From an uncultured Bacteroidales bacterium (lineage in GTDB: Bacteria; Bacteroidota; Bacteroidia; Bacteroidales; UBA932): a stretch of 5,791 nt of DNA. The stretch covers positions 1 to 5,791 of the forward strand of contig CAKVBK010000102.1 of assembly GCA_934725285.1 (NCBI GenBank), in the 5' to 3' direction. The position numbers and the translations under genes are program-made. Shown in pieces: positions 1 to 5,791 of this stretch (the stretch's first letter is position 1; every line of letters begins with the position of its first letter). The notes below the pieces were generated by a model that was not told where the DNA came from, did not search any database, and worked only from the letters and a program-made list of their open reading frames with translations.

Positions 1-464
1 ATCATCAGCGCGTCGGCGATCTCTTGGTAAGTCTTGTGTTCGTAGCGGTTCATCCTGAAGATCGTCTTCCTCAGGACCGACATTCCATCGATCGCCTCAT
101 CAATGCTGCGAAGCAGTTCCAAGGTGTCCGCATGGAACGACGGCTCGTAGTGCTCGGTGCCCACACTCGCCGACACCTTCCGGTACCGGTCACGCACTCC
201 TTTCCGTTTTATGAAATTCAGTACGGCGTTGTGTGTCATGCTGAACAGGTAGGACTTGAGCGAATCCACCTCACGGAGAGTTTCACGGGAATTCCAGATC
301 TTCAGGAACAGATCCTGCGTTATGTCCTCGGCCTCGGATGAATTCTGAAGCATGCTGAAAGCGAAGTTCCTTATCCGTCCGGCGTACAGGACATAGAGAA
401 TACCAAGAGCCTTGACATCTCCTCCCGCTATCCGATCAAGCAGCTGCCTGTCTTCATTAAGCAT
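1..464 (-). CDS. ECF-family RNA polymerase sigma-70 factor, 3' end cut by the window edge
   Basis: Reading the minus strand from ATG at 464-462 gives 154 open codons that run off the left edge; Bacteroidota ECF sigma factors are usually about 170-200 residues, so the end of region 4 is missing. Region 2 covers about residues 8-75 and contains the typical core-binding stretch EAEDITQDLFLKIW (residues 44-57) followed by SYLFSMTHNAVLNFIKRK (71-88). Region 4 begins near residue 118, and its helix-turn-helix start is visible as YEHKTYQEIADAL (141-153). The product should direct RNA polymerase to a small set of promoters; in Bacteroidota such factors are commonly paired with a FecR-like anti-sigma and control SusC/SusD loci. 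It starts 25 bases after the stop of the upstream lipoprotein gene on the same strand. AGGTGA sits very close to the ATG, and no other upstream start fits. Whether it controls this operon or a new one to the left is inference. Confidence 0.93.
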   Translation of the reverse strand, partial: MLNEDRQLLDRIAGGDVKALGILYVLYAGRIRNFAFSMLQNSSEAEDITQDLFLKIWNSRETLREVDSLKSYLFSMTHNAVLNFIKRKGVRDRYRKVSASVGTEHYEPSFHADTLELLRSIDEAIDGMSVLRKTIFRMNRYEHKTYQEIADALM

Positions 465-473
465 TTCACCTGA

Positions 474-481
474 CAAATATA
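474..481 (-). promoter_or_regulatory. Possible Bacteroidota -7 promoter element (TATATTTG) before the sigma-factor gene
   Basis: The minus strand reads TATATTTG followed by T, an exact match to the Bacteroidota -7 consensus TAnnTTTG. It lies in the 25-base gap between the lipoprotein stop and the sigma-factor ATG, and ends nine bases before that ATG. No good TTTG -33 element is seen 19-21 bases upstream; only weak GTGT/TGTC matches occur. If active, transcription would start within a few bases of the ATG, giving a nearly leaderless message. It could also be a chance match in AT-rich sequence. Confidence 0.4.
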
Positions 482-489
482 GTTATTAT

Positions 490-2187
490 TTACCACTTTC
501 TGACACGAACCTTGTACATGTCGATGTCCACGTTGATGATTCTGTCAGGAACTGAAGCTTCAATGTTCCTGCTATAACGAATCTTGTGCGTGGTATAACT
601 CTCGCTTCCTTCCGGAATGGTCGCGTCCGTGTACCATACCTCACCGCTTTCAGCGTTGTAATTGAGTGACTTAATGGCAGTGGAGGCAGAGAACAATGGC
701 ATTTCCGTAAATTGTTCGGTATCGACATTGAACAGATAGGCCTTGTAACCAGCGACAGTGATCGTGTTATCATCCACATGGTTGATGTCATGGATTCCAC
801 CCTGAGGAGCCTTTATGCTCTTGACGAGTTCAAAGGATGGCTTGGCAGTACCGAGGCCATTGATCTTGAATGTCTTGATGACATCACCACCGGCAGCATA
901 AAGCACATTTCTCTTGTAGTCCCAGACAACTCCATGCCCGGAATACAACTCGGCGCTTGCCAATGGTACTTCCGACCTCGCCGAATCATATAGATAAACC
1001 TTGTTGTTGTTCAATGTCTCTCCTGTGGATGTCGCCACGGCGATGTAACCGCCAGGAAGATATTCCGCCGAATGGGCATTCGGAAGATCGGTCGCATGAA
1101 AAAGCACCTTGGAAGTAGGATACTCCAAAAGGGCACACCAGCCGTAGGAACTGGTCAGCAACAATTTTGTGCCATTGTCAACAAATTTGCACTCGTCCAG
1201 ATGGTCACATCTGCTGACCGAGAGTCCGAGATCCGTGGCGGCCGATCTGGCGTCCCATTGCCAGACAACACCATCCTTGTAAGAGTCCTTTGCGATTGTC
1301 GCATTGATGACAAACACATTGTTGAATCCGCAGAAAACAAGTTCAGTCGCTCCGTCATCAGCCTTTATTTCCGTACTGACACGCCCTCCGGCCTCAAGGA
1401 CAATCTCGCTATGGATCGAGGAGGTGAGCGTCTGGCCGGAAGATGTGGTTATCTTCGCGGTCAAACCCTCCGTGAGGGTTACAGGGGCACAATACACAGG
1501 AATGAACACAGAATTTGAACGGCAGTCAACAGGTGTTGCGGGAGTCATCCTCACTGATGGGGAACTTGCCGTGAAAGTGCCTTGCATGAAATCAGCGGTG
1601 ACCTCGCCGGCAAGGTTCTCGCCACCGTTGGCGGTCAGTTCAAGTGAAGCGACATCGTAGTCCCCCATCGCCACATTCACGAACACAGCGCATCCGGCGG
1701 GCTGCAAATTGAACTGACAGCCCTCGTAGGAATTGACATCGGCCGTCACCATGTCCAGCATGACAGGAACCTCGGTTCCGTTCTGGTCGGTCGGGATGTC
1801 ATACTTCACCGCGGTTCCTGAAAGACTCACATCAGAGTCAGCCGGATACCAGCTTACAACAGGAGTCTGGAGTCTGGTCGCATGAATATTGAACAGGAAC
1901 TGCGAGGATGTGCTACCAGACACAATAGGAGAAGCCTCTGCCCTACGGGCACTTCCGCCGGCTTCCAGCATCATGACGGCCTTGTCCTGCGCTCCCCAAG
2001 CGGGAGAGACAACCGCACCGGCTGTCTTGTAATCCTTGGCCGCCTGATAATATGAGCCCAAGGTTATCTTTGCCTTGACGGCAAGTTCCATGACTTCGGA
2101 AGAATCTTTGTCCTTGCATGAGTTCACTCCACAAAGAGCCAACACGACGGACAAAATGGAAACAAATTTTATCTTGTTCATTTTCAT
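490..2187 (-). CDS. Surface lipoprotein: fimbrillin-like N-terminal region plus DUF6528-like beta-propeller
   Basis: This complete 565-residue protein starts MKMNKIKFVSILSVVLALC and has a type II signal peptide with lipobox VNSC, lipidated at C24. The next residues, KDKD, resemble the acidic export signal that sends Bacteroidota lipoproteins to the cell surface. Residues about 32-275 look like a fimbrillin/Mfa-type beta-sandwich: SPAWGAQDKAVMML (61-74), WYPADSD (113-119), IPTDQNGTEVPVMLDMV (131-147) and a closing LEAGGRVSTEIK (264-275). Residues about 282-540 look like a propeller of the DUF6528 type, with VVWQWD (307-312), DHLDECK (328-334), NAHSAEYLPGG (370-380), GHGVVWD (417-423) and GGIHDIN (463-469). 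Family assignment is from memory of motifs, not from a search. No function is established for the propeller; sugar binding or a lyase-like activity is conceivable. Initiation at M3 (2181) is possible, but M1 has the A-rich leader CTAAAAATA. The stop is TAA. It probably belongs to the SusC/SusD operon as its fourth gene. Confidence 0.85.
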   Translation of the reverse strand: MKMNKIKFVSILSVVLALCGVNSCKDKDSSEVMELAVKAKITLGSYYQAAKDYKTAGAVVSPAWGAQDKAVMMLEAGGSARRAEASPIVSGSTSSQFLFNIHATRLQTPVVSWYPADSDVSLSGTAVKYDIPTDQNGTEVPVMLDMVTADVNSYEGCQFNLQPAGCAVFVNVAMGDYDVASLELTANGGENLAGEVTADFMQGTFTASSPSVRMTPATPVDCRSNSVFIPVYCAPVTLTEGLTAKITTSSGQTLTSSIHSEIVLEAGGRVSTEIKADDGATELVFCGFNNVFVINATIAKDSYKDGVVWQWDARSAATDLGLSVSRCDHLDECKFVDNGTKLLLTSSYGWCALLEYPTSKVLFHATDLPNAHSAEYLPGGYIAVATSTGETLNNNKVYLYDSARSEVPLASAELYSGHGVVWDYKRNVLYAAGGDVIKTFKINGLGTAKPSFELVKSIKAPQGGIHDINHVDDNTITVAGYKAYLFNVDTEQFTEMPLFSASTAIKSLNYNAESGEVWYTDATIPEGSESYTTHKIRYSRNIEASVPDRIINVDIDMYKVRVRKW

Positions 2188-2207
2188 TATTTTTAGTGAA
2201 TATTCAA

Positions 2208-2238
2208 ACCCAGCCGCAAGTTTGTCCCGCGGCTGGGT
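2208..2238 (-). terminator. Intercistronic hairpin between the two propeller lipoprotein genes; terminator, attenuator or RNA-stabilising stem
   Basis: The plus strand shows acccagccgc (2208-2217), an 11-base loop, then gcggctgggt (2229-2238), a perfect 10-bp GC-rich inverted repeat. It lies ten bases past the stop codon of the upstream gene and about 20 bases before the next start. On the transcribed minus strand the stem is followed by TTGAATATTC, not a clean run of T, so strong intrinsic termination is unlikely. Partial termination or protection of the upstream mRNA is more plausible. Because a perfect stem of this length in a 60-base gap is unlikely by chance, the structure is probably real; its role is inferred. 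Confidence 0.6.
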
Positions 2239-2247
2239 CCGGGATGA

Positions 2248-4227
2248 TTACCTCAAACAGCAGGAGCCGCAGATGTCACCGCCGTGGGTGCTCCATCCGG
2301 AAGCTCTCTCGCCGCCGACATATTTGCCTACCATCAGGCCGTTGTTATTCGTGTTGCCGATGAAAGCGTAATAAAGCACACCGTCAAGGAAATTGTTGCC
2401 GCCCATCTGCTTCTGATCCTTGTTACCATCACTCTCAGTCCAAGATTCCTTTATTGTTCCGTCACTGTTGAATATGTACGTGGTGTTCCCGACCTGTCCG
2501 GAAGTGATGTAGAAATGGTTCTCGGTGTCCACGCAAGGACGCGAAAAGTTGAAAGCGTTCTTTTTCCCTCCTCCGGCAAGAACATGCTCGTAGCTCCAGT
2601 TCACCTTTGTCAGGTCCTTGTCTATGTTATAGACATGATTGTCCTTGCAGCCGACGAAAACCGTTCCGTTCGGAGCCACGACTGGTTCAAATGGAGCGTC
2701 ACCGGCAAACACGAAGTTGTCCACGATGATTTCTTTCTTTGAAAGATCAACAGAACTGAGCCCCTTTGCCACCGGAATATATATTGTGTTCTTGTCAGCC
2801 GCCACGGCGAATCCGGTGATGTTGACCATTGATGAACTCATTGTCAGAGTCTTGAGCGGAGAGCCATCTGTGATATTCAAGAATATTATGGCCTTTCCGG
2901 CGCCGACCACAAGTTCTCCTCCGTTGACCAAAAGGCCTGCCACGGCTGTACCTGCAACGCTCTGCCACTTCTGGGTTCCGGAAGCGGCGTCTATGGCGAA
3001 CACGTTACCGGCTTTGTCACCGATATAGACTTCCGTACCAGCGGCGTTTACAGCCGGCGTGGCACTCTGCATAGAACCTGCCTTGGTGAACGTCCACTTG
3101 AGCTGTCCGTCGGCGGTGACAGCATAGAACTGACCGGCGGATGTCGTGCCGTAGTAGATGTCGCCGGTGACAGGATTGACAGTCAAAGGATTGTAGCTTG
3201 GCGAATCGGTTTCCGGGACATATTTCCACTTTAGGTTACCCGTGATGACATCAAACGCATACAGGACTGCCTTTTTGTTGAAGGTAATATTATAGACAGT
3301 CTTTCCGTCAGGAGAGAAAACCGGGCCGCCGCCCTTGAACCCCTCAAAGTAGGAACCCGACATATCCCAATCATTGAAAAAGAGGACATACTGACGGATT
3401 TCAACCTCAAGTGTCCACGTCTTTGTCTTGCCGTTTATGACAGCGCTGAGAGTAACCTGCTGCGTTCCGGTGGAGACAAAGCCCTTGGAAACTTCTACCC
3501 CTTCGAGAACCTTTCCGTCAGGGAAAGACCATGTCACATCGGTCGCGGTCGGATAACTTTCGTTGTTGAATGTAAACTTGACAGGCTGGTTGATCGCAGC
3601 GGCGCTTCTGTCAAGAGTGTAAGGAATCGCCAGAGTCGGCATGGCCTTGATCCTCGCGGCATCGGACGGACCCTTGGCGTAGTTGGCCACAAGGGTGAAC
3701 GTGTAGTTCTTGTCGTTTGTCAGGCCTGTAACGTCATAGCTTTCCTTATCAGCCTCTATCTCGGCTTTCTGAACATCAGTCTCAGCACCTTCCATGAACC
3801 ATGTCAAAGTATAGGAAGTGAGCAGCAGCGAAGGAGATGTCCAGGTCAACGAGACCGTGGCGTCGTATGCATCCGCCTTTAGATCACTTACCGGAATCCT
3901 GGAATTGGCCGGCCTCGCGGAGATCTCCACAGGATTGGAAATCAGATCACCATAGACCGCCTGAACGGAGAACGTATAGTCATCGCCGTTGACAAGATCG
4001 GTCACCGTGCAGTTCTGAATTTCCGTGCGGATAGTCTGCTCCGAACCTTTGGTGTAAGTGATGATGTATTCAGTCGGGTTCCAATCCTCCGGGACAGACC
4101 AAGACAACTGAACCTCCTCATCACCCGGAACAGCCTTCAAATCAGTCACCTGATGGCGCGGTCCTCCTGTCTCCGGAATATCCTCTTGCCAACAGGAATT
4201 AATCATCAGGCATGCCGTGGCAGCCAT
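2248..4227 (-). CDS. Lipoprotein with two FN3-like domains, a PKD-like domain and a PQQ-type beta-propeller; signal peptide apparently interrupted
   Basis: The uninterrupted frame from ATG 4227 encodes 659 residues. It begins MAATACLMINSC, which holds a lipobox (INSC, C12) but lacks the basic n-region and is too short for a normal signal peptide; the missing part lies upstream behind a TAG (see 4228-4251). Residues about 24-108 and 110-198 are FN3-like, with repeated elements VSDLKA, VSLTW, the Y-x-L/I strand and LTNDKNYTFTLVA versus LVNGDDYTFSVQA. Residues about 201-280 resemble a PKD-type sandwich (VTWSFPDGK). From about 281 to the end is a PQQ-like propeller with blade motifs such as YAFDVITGNLKWKY (323-336), YAVTADGQLKWTF (368-380), VFAIDAASGTQKW (409-421) and VYNIDKDLTKVNW (532-544). 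No quinone-cofactor catalytic residues are evident, so a binding or scaffold role is more likely than dehydrogenase activity. It is third in the SusC/SusD operon and ends with TAA. It could be functional by reinitiation, or a recent pseudogene. Confidence 0.82.
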   Translation of the reverse strand: MAATACLMINSCWQEDIPETGGPRHQVTDLKAVPGDEEVQLSWSVPEDWNPTEYIITYTKGSEQTIRTEIQNCTVTDLVNGDDYTFSVQAVYGDLISNPVEISARPANSRIPVSDLKADAYDATVSLTWTSPSLLLTSYTLTWFMEGAETDVQKAEIEADKESYDVTGLTNDKNYTFTLVANYAKGPSDAARIKAMPTLAIPYTLDRSAAAINQPVKFTFNNESYPTATDVTWSFPDGKVLEGVEVSKGFVSTGTQQVTLSAVINGKTKTWTLEVEIRQYVLFFNDWDMSGSYFEGFKGGGPVFSPDGKTVYNITFNKKAVLYAFDVITGNLKWKYVPETDSPSYNPLTVNPVTGDIYYGTTSAGQFYAVTADGQLKWTFTKAGSMQSATPAVNAAGTEVYIGDKAGNVFAIDAASGTQKWQSVAGTAVAGLLVNGGELVVGAGKAIIFLNITDGSPLKTLTMSSSMVNITGFAVAADKNTIYIPVAKGLSSVDLSKKEIIVDNFVFAGDAPFEPVVAPNGTVFVGCKDNHVYNIDKDLTKVNWSYEHVLAGGGKKNAFNFSRPCVDTENHFYITSGQVGNTTYIFNSDGTIKESWTESDGNKDQKQMGGNNFLDGVLYYAFIGNTNNNGLMVGKYVGGERASGWSTHGGDICGSCCLR

Positions 4228-4251
4228 GATGCACTATAATATTCTTTTCAT
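4228..4251 (-). pseudogene. Upstream signal-peptide start of the FN3/PQQ lipoprotein, broken by an in-frame TAG
   Basis: Eight codons before the ATG at 4227, in the same frame, lies another ATG (4251-4249). It reads M-K-R-I-L-stop-C-I and then continues into MAATACLMINSC. With the stop (4236-4234) read as an amino acid, the result is a textbook 20-residue lipoprotein signal peptide: basic n-region, hydrophobic core and INSC lipobox. The leader before 4251 is A-rich (CACAGAAAAAA), as expected for Bacteroidota translation starts, while the sequence before 4227 is not. A single base change, for example from TAT, TAC, TTG or TGG, would create the TAG. Confidence 0.75.
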
Positions 4252-4286
4252 TTTTTTCTGTGTTTATCAATATCTTCGTGTCATCA

Positions 4287-5678
4287 TCAGAATCCAGGAT
4301 TCTGCCATAGGAAGTCAGTGTTGTTCACTATCTCAATCTGATCGTGAGGGATCGGAAAGAGAAGATTATGAGAGTCAAGCGAATAGCCAAGGTTCTTGAA
4401 TAGATCCACGGCCAGTCCAAGACGCACCAGATCGAACCATCTCTGTCCCTCAAGAGCGAACTCCCTTCCTCTCTCATCGGCCAGTTCCTTGATGAAGACA
4501 TCCTTGCCGGAGACCTCGGCCTCGGTCAGTTCGGAAAGGCCGGCACGGGTGCGAGTCTTGTTGAGATACGCAAGGGCATCGGAAATCTTACCCTGCTGCC
4601 CCAAAGCCTCGGCATACATCAAGATCACATCCGCGTACCTGAGGAACGGGAAATCATTTCCGACCTGCTGCGTGTAAGTCGCATCATAGGTGTCCATGTA
4701 CTTATTGATGGCATAAAGTTTACCCGGAGTGATTTCCTGATAGTCATTTATCAGTGTAAACCTATTGTCATCCACTGAATAGACAGACCTGAACGCTTCT
4801 GTCGGGTTAGGTCTTAATTTAGGATCCGCGATGTTGGTGCTGTGCCAGTAGCCGTGACCGTTGTCGTTGGTCTTGTTGTAGTAGATGGCGAAGAGGATTT
4901 CCTTGTTCATCTTGTTGGTTACATTGAAAACATCCGCAGTCGTCGGCATAAGGCCATAGTTCGTGTCCTTCATGGCATCCTCCAGCACGGTCTGAGCCTC
5001 GGCGTACTTGCCGAAAGTCAGATAAACCTTGCCGAGCAGAGCCTGAGCGGCGATCTTGGTCACCCTCGCCACCTCGGCGGAACGCTTGGCGGGAAGGAGA
5101 TCAATCGCTTCCTTGAGATCCTCGACAAGAAGGTTGTACATATCCTCATCCGTGCATCGTGGAATCTCCTTGGCCTGAACCGGAGTCACCACCGTACGTG
5201 TCACAGGCACGACTCCGAAGACTCTGTAGAGGCTGAAATACCACCACGACCTCAAGAACAGGCACTCTCCACGGTATTTGTCCCCGTTTACGAGAGTCTT
5301 TCCCTCCATGTGGTCCAGGACATCGTTGCAGCGGTATATTCCGTTGTACCAGATATTCCATACATCAGAGAGCAGTTTGTTGTTAGGCTGCTCCTCAAAG
5401 TGATCCAGATCATACCTGTCCTGGGTGGAGACAGTCATCGCGACCAATTCGCACTCATCACTTCTGAAGGCCAATTCACCGAGATAGAAGCTCATACCCG
5501 TTTTCAGTTTTTGGTAGCAGCAGTAAACGCCTTGATTGAAATCGTCATCGGTCCTATAATAGTTGCCCTCCGTCACGGTGTTGGCCGGATACTGTTCGAA
5601 GAAACTATCTCCACAGGAGGCCAGGCTAAAAGCCGCGAGGCCGATCAACGCTGTTTTTATGATATTTTCCATATTCAT
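4287..5678 (-). CDS. SusD/RagB-family outer-membrane nutrient-binding lipoprotein
   Basis: The complete 463-residue protein has a signal peptide ending in lipobox LASC (C22), so it should be a lipid-anchored surface protein that caps its SusC partner and helps capture ligand. Family hallmarks in order are the N-terminal SusD-like region with DVWNIWYNGIYRCNDVLDHM (105-124), RGECLFLRSWWYFSLYRVFG (136-155), the TPR-like helices ALLGKVYLTFGKYAEAQTVL (213-232), FPFLRYADVILMYAEAL (343-359), the C-terminal ERGREFALEGQRWFDLVRLG (402-421) and the terminal LFPIPHDQIEI..LWQNPGF. At 463 residues it is at the shorter end of the family's usual size. The start ATG at 5678 shares its A with the TAA of susC, implying translational coupling; M3 at 5672 is an alternative that still leaves a full signal peptide. 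It ends in three successive in-frame TGA codons. The ligand cannot be deduced from sequence. Confidence 0.97.
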   Translation of the reverse strand: MNMENIIKTALIGLAAFSLASCGDSFFEQYPANTVTEGNYYRTDDDFNQGVYCCYQKLKTGMSFYLGELAFRSDECELVAMTVSTQDRYDLDHFEEQPNNKLLSDVWNIWYNGIYRCNDVLDHMEGKTLVNGDKYRGECLFLRSWWYFSLYRVFGVVPVTRTVVTPVQAKEIPRCTDEDMYNLLVEDLKEAIDLLPAKRSAEVARVTKIAAQALLGKVYLTFGKYAEAQTVLEDAMKDTNYGLMPTTADVFNVTNKMNKEILFAIYYNKTNDNGHGYWHSTNIADPKLRPNPTEAFRSVYSVDDNRFTLINDYQEITPGKLYAINKYMDTYDATYTQQVGNDFPFLRYADVILMYAEALGQQGKISDALAYLNKTRTRAGLSELTEAEVSGKDVFIKELADERGREFALEGQRWFDLVRLGLAVDLFKNLGYSLDSHNLLFPIPHDQIEIVNNTDFLWQNPGF

Positions 5679-5791
5679 TACAGATTAAAATTAACACCGA
5701 TGCTGAAAGTCCTTGAAAGAGGGTATGAGCAATAGTCCTCTCCAGGGCTGAGCGCATTGGACGACCTCTTGTTAACCTCCGGGTTGTAGCC
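5678..5791 (-). CDS. SusC/RagA-type TonB-dependent outer-membrane transporter, C-terminal end only
   Basis: Only the last 37 codons and the TAA stop (5680-5678) are in the window; the rest lies beyond the right edge. The reading begins GYNPEVNKRSSNALSPGED and ends YPLSRTFSIGVNFNL. This matches the end of SusC-family barrels: an NPEV-type strand and loop, a Y-P-x-x-R-T-F/Y segment, then a closing beta strand of the form SIGVNFNL. Full-length members are around 1,000 residues and import ligand across the outer membrane with TonB energy, in complex with the SusD lipoprotein encoded immediately downstream. The TAATG junction with susD strengthens the identification. The plug, TonB box and any N-terminal regulatory domain are not visible, so it is unknown whether this transporter also signals to a sigma/anti-sigma pair. 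Confidence 0.93.
   Translation of the reverse strand, partial: GYNPEVNKRSSNALSPGEDYCSYPLSRTFSIGVNFNL

Noticed and set aside
180..189. Perfect 10-base palindrome ccggtaccgg
   Set aside because: It lies inside the sigma-factor coding region, where it encodes part of RDRYRKV, with no flanking symmetry. It is probably coincidental.
24..341. 105-codon plus-strand open frame at the left end
   Set aside because: It is the complement of the sigma-factor gene, whose region 2 and region 4 motifs on the minus strand are clear.
1072..1660. Overlapping plus-strand frames of 148 and 118 codons opposite the fimbrillin/propeller lipoprotein
   Set aside because: They overlap each other and a well-supported minus-strand gene. 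No domain or translation signal supports them.
2248..4227. Quinoprotein dehydrogenase function for the PQQ-like propeller
   Set aside because: The repeats give the fold only. No calcium/PQQ-binding or catalytic Asp arrangement and no heme site is evident, and SusC/SusD neighbours suggest a binding role.
4234..4236. Amber codon reassigned to an amino acid throughout the genome
   Set aside because: No other in-frame TAG occurs in the five genes of the window. One codon in a signal peptide fits a point mutation, reinitiation or sequencing error better.
4842..5735. 297-codon plus-strand open frame opposite susD and the end of susC
   Set aside because: It lies antisense to a clear SusD. Its translation has no recognisable domain and no signal peptide, and the minus-strand frame carries all the family motifs. 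It is a shadow frame.
1..5791. CRISPR arrays, tRNA or rRNA genes, insertion sequences, attachment sites
   Set aside because: No regularly spaced repeats, tRNA-like cloverleaf, transposase frame or terminal inverted repeats were seen; nearly all sequence is accounted for by the five genes.

Overview
The window comes from a member of the Bacteroidota, most likely Bacteroidales. The evidence is a SusC tail joined to a SusD, lipoproteins with acidic residues just after the lipobox cysteine, A-rich sequence in front of start codons instead of strong Shine-Dalgarno sites, and a TAnnTTTG-type promoter motif. Genus cannot be resolved. All five genes lie on the minus strand, so they read from right to left. 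Coding density is very high: the largest gap is about 60 bases, and no stretch over 300 bases lacks a gene.

Layout in transcription order: (1) 5791-5678, last 37 codons of a SusC-type TonB-dependent outer-membrane transporter. (2) 5678-4287, complete SusD-like surface lipoprotein, overlapping susC by one base (TAATG). (3) 4227-2248, lipoprotein with two fibronectin type III-like domains, a PKD-like domain and a PQQ-type beta-propeller. Its natural signal peptide appears to begin at 4251 but is interrupted by an in-frame TAG. (4) 2187-490, lipoprotein with a fimbrillin-like N-terminal half and a C-terminal propeller resembling DUF6528. A 10-bp hairpin lies between genes 3 and 4. (5) 464-1, ECF-type RNA polymerase sigma factor cut by the left window edge, with a promoter-like TATATTTG just before its start.

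Genes 1-4 look like one polysaccharide utilisation locus-type operon. SusC would import a ligand, SusD would cap the transporter, and the two stalked propeller lipoproteins would be accessory surface proteins. No classical glycoside hydrolase, protease or sulfatase is in view, so the substrate is unknown. The sigma factor may regulate this operon or may open the next unit (sigma, anti-sigma, SusC/SusD) to the left.

The most notable observations are the amber codon inside the signal peptide of gene 3, and four histidines spaced at blade-length intervals in the propeller of gene 4. The second suggests a metal- or ligand-binding centre in a protein of uncharacterised function.
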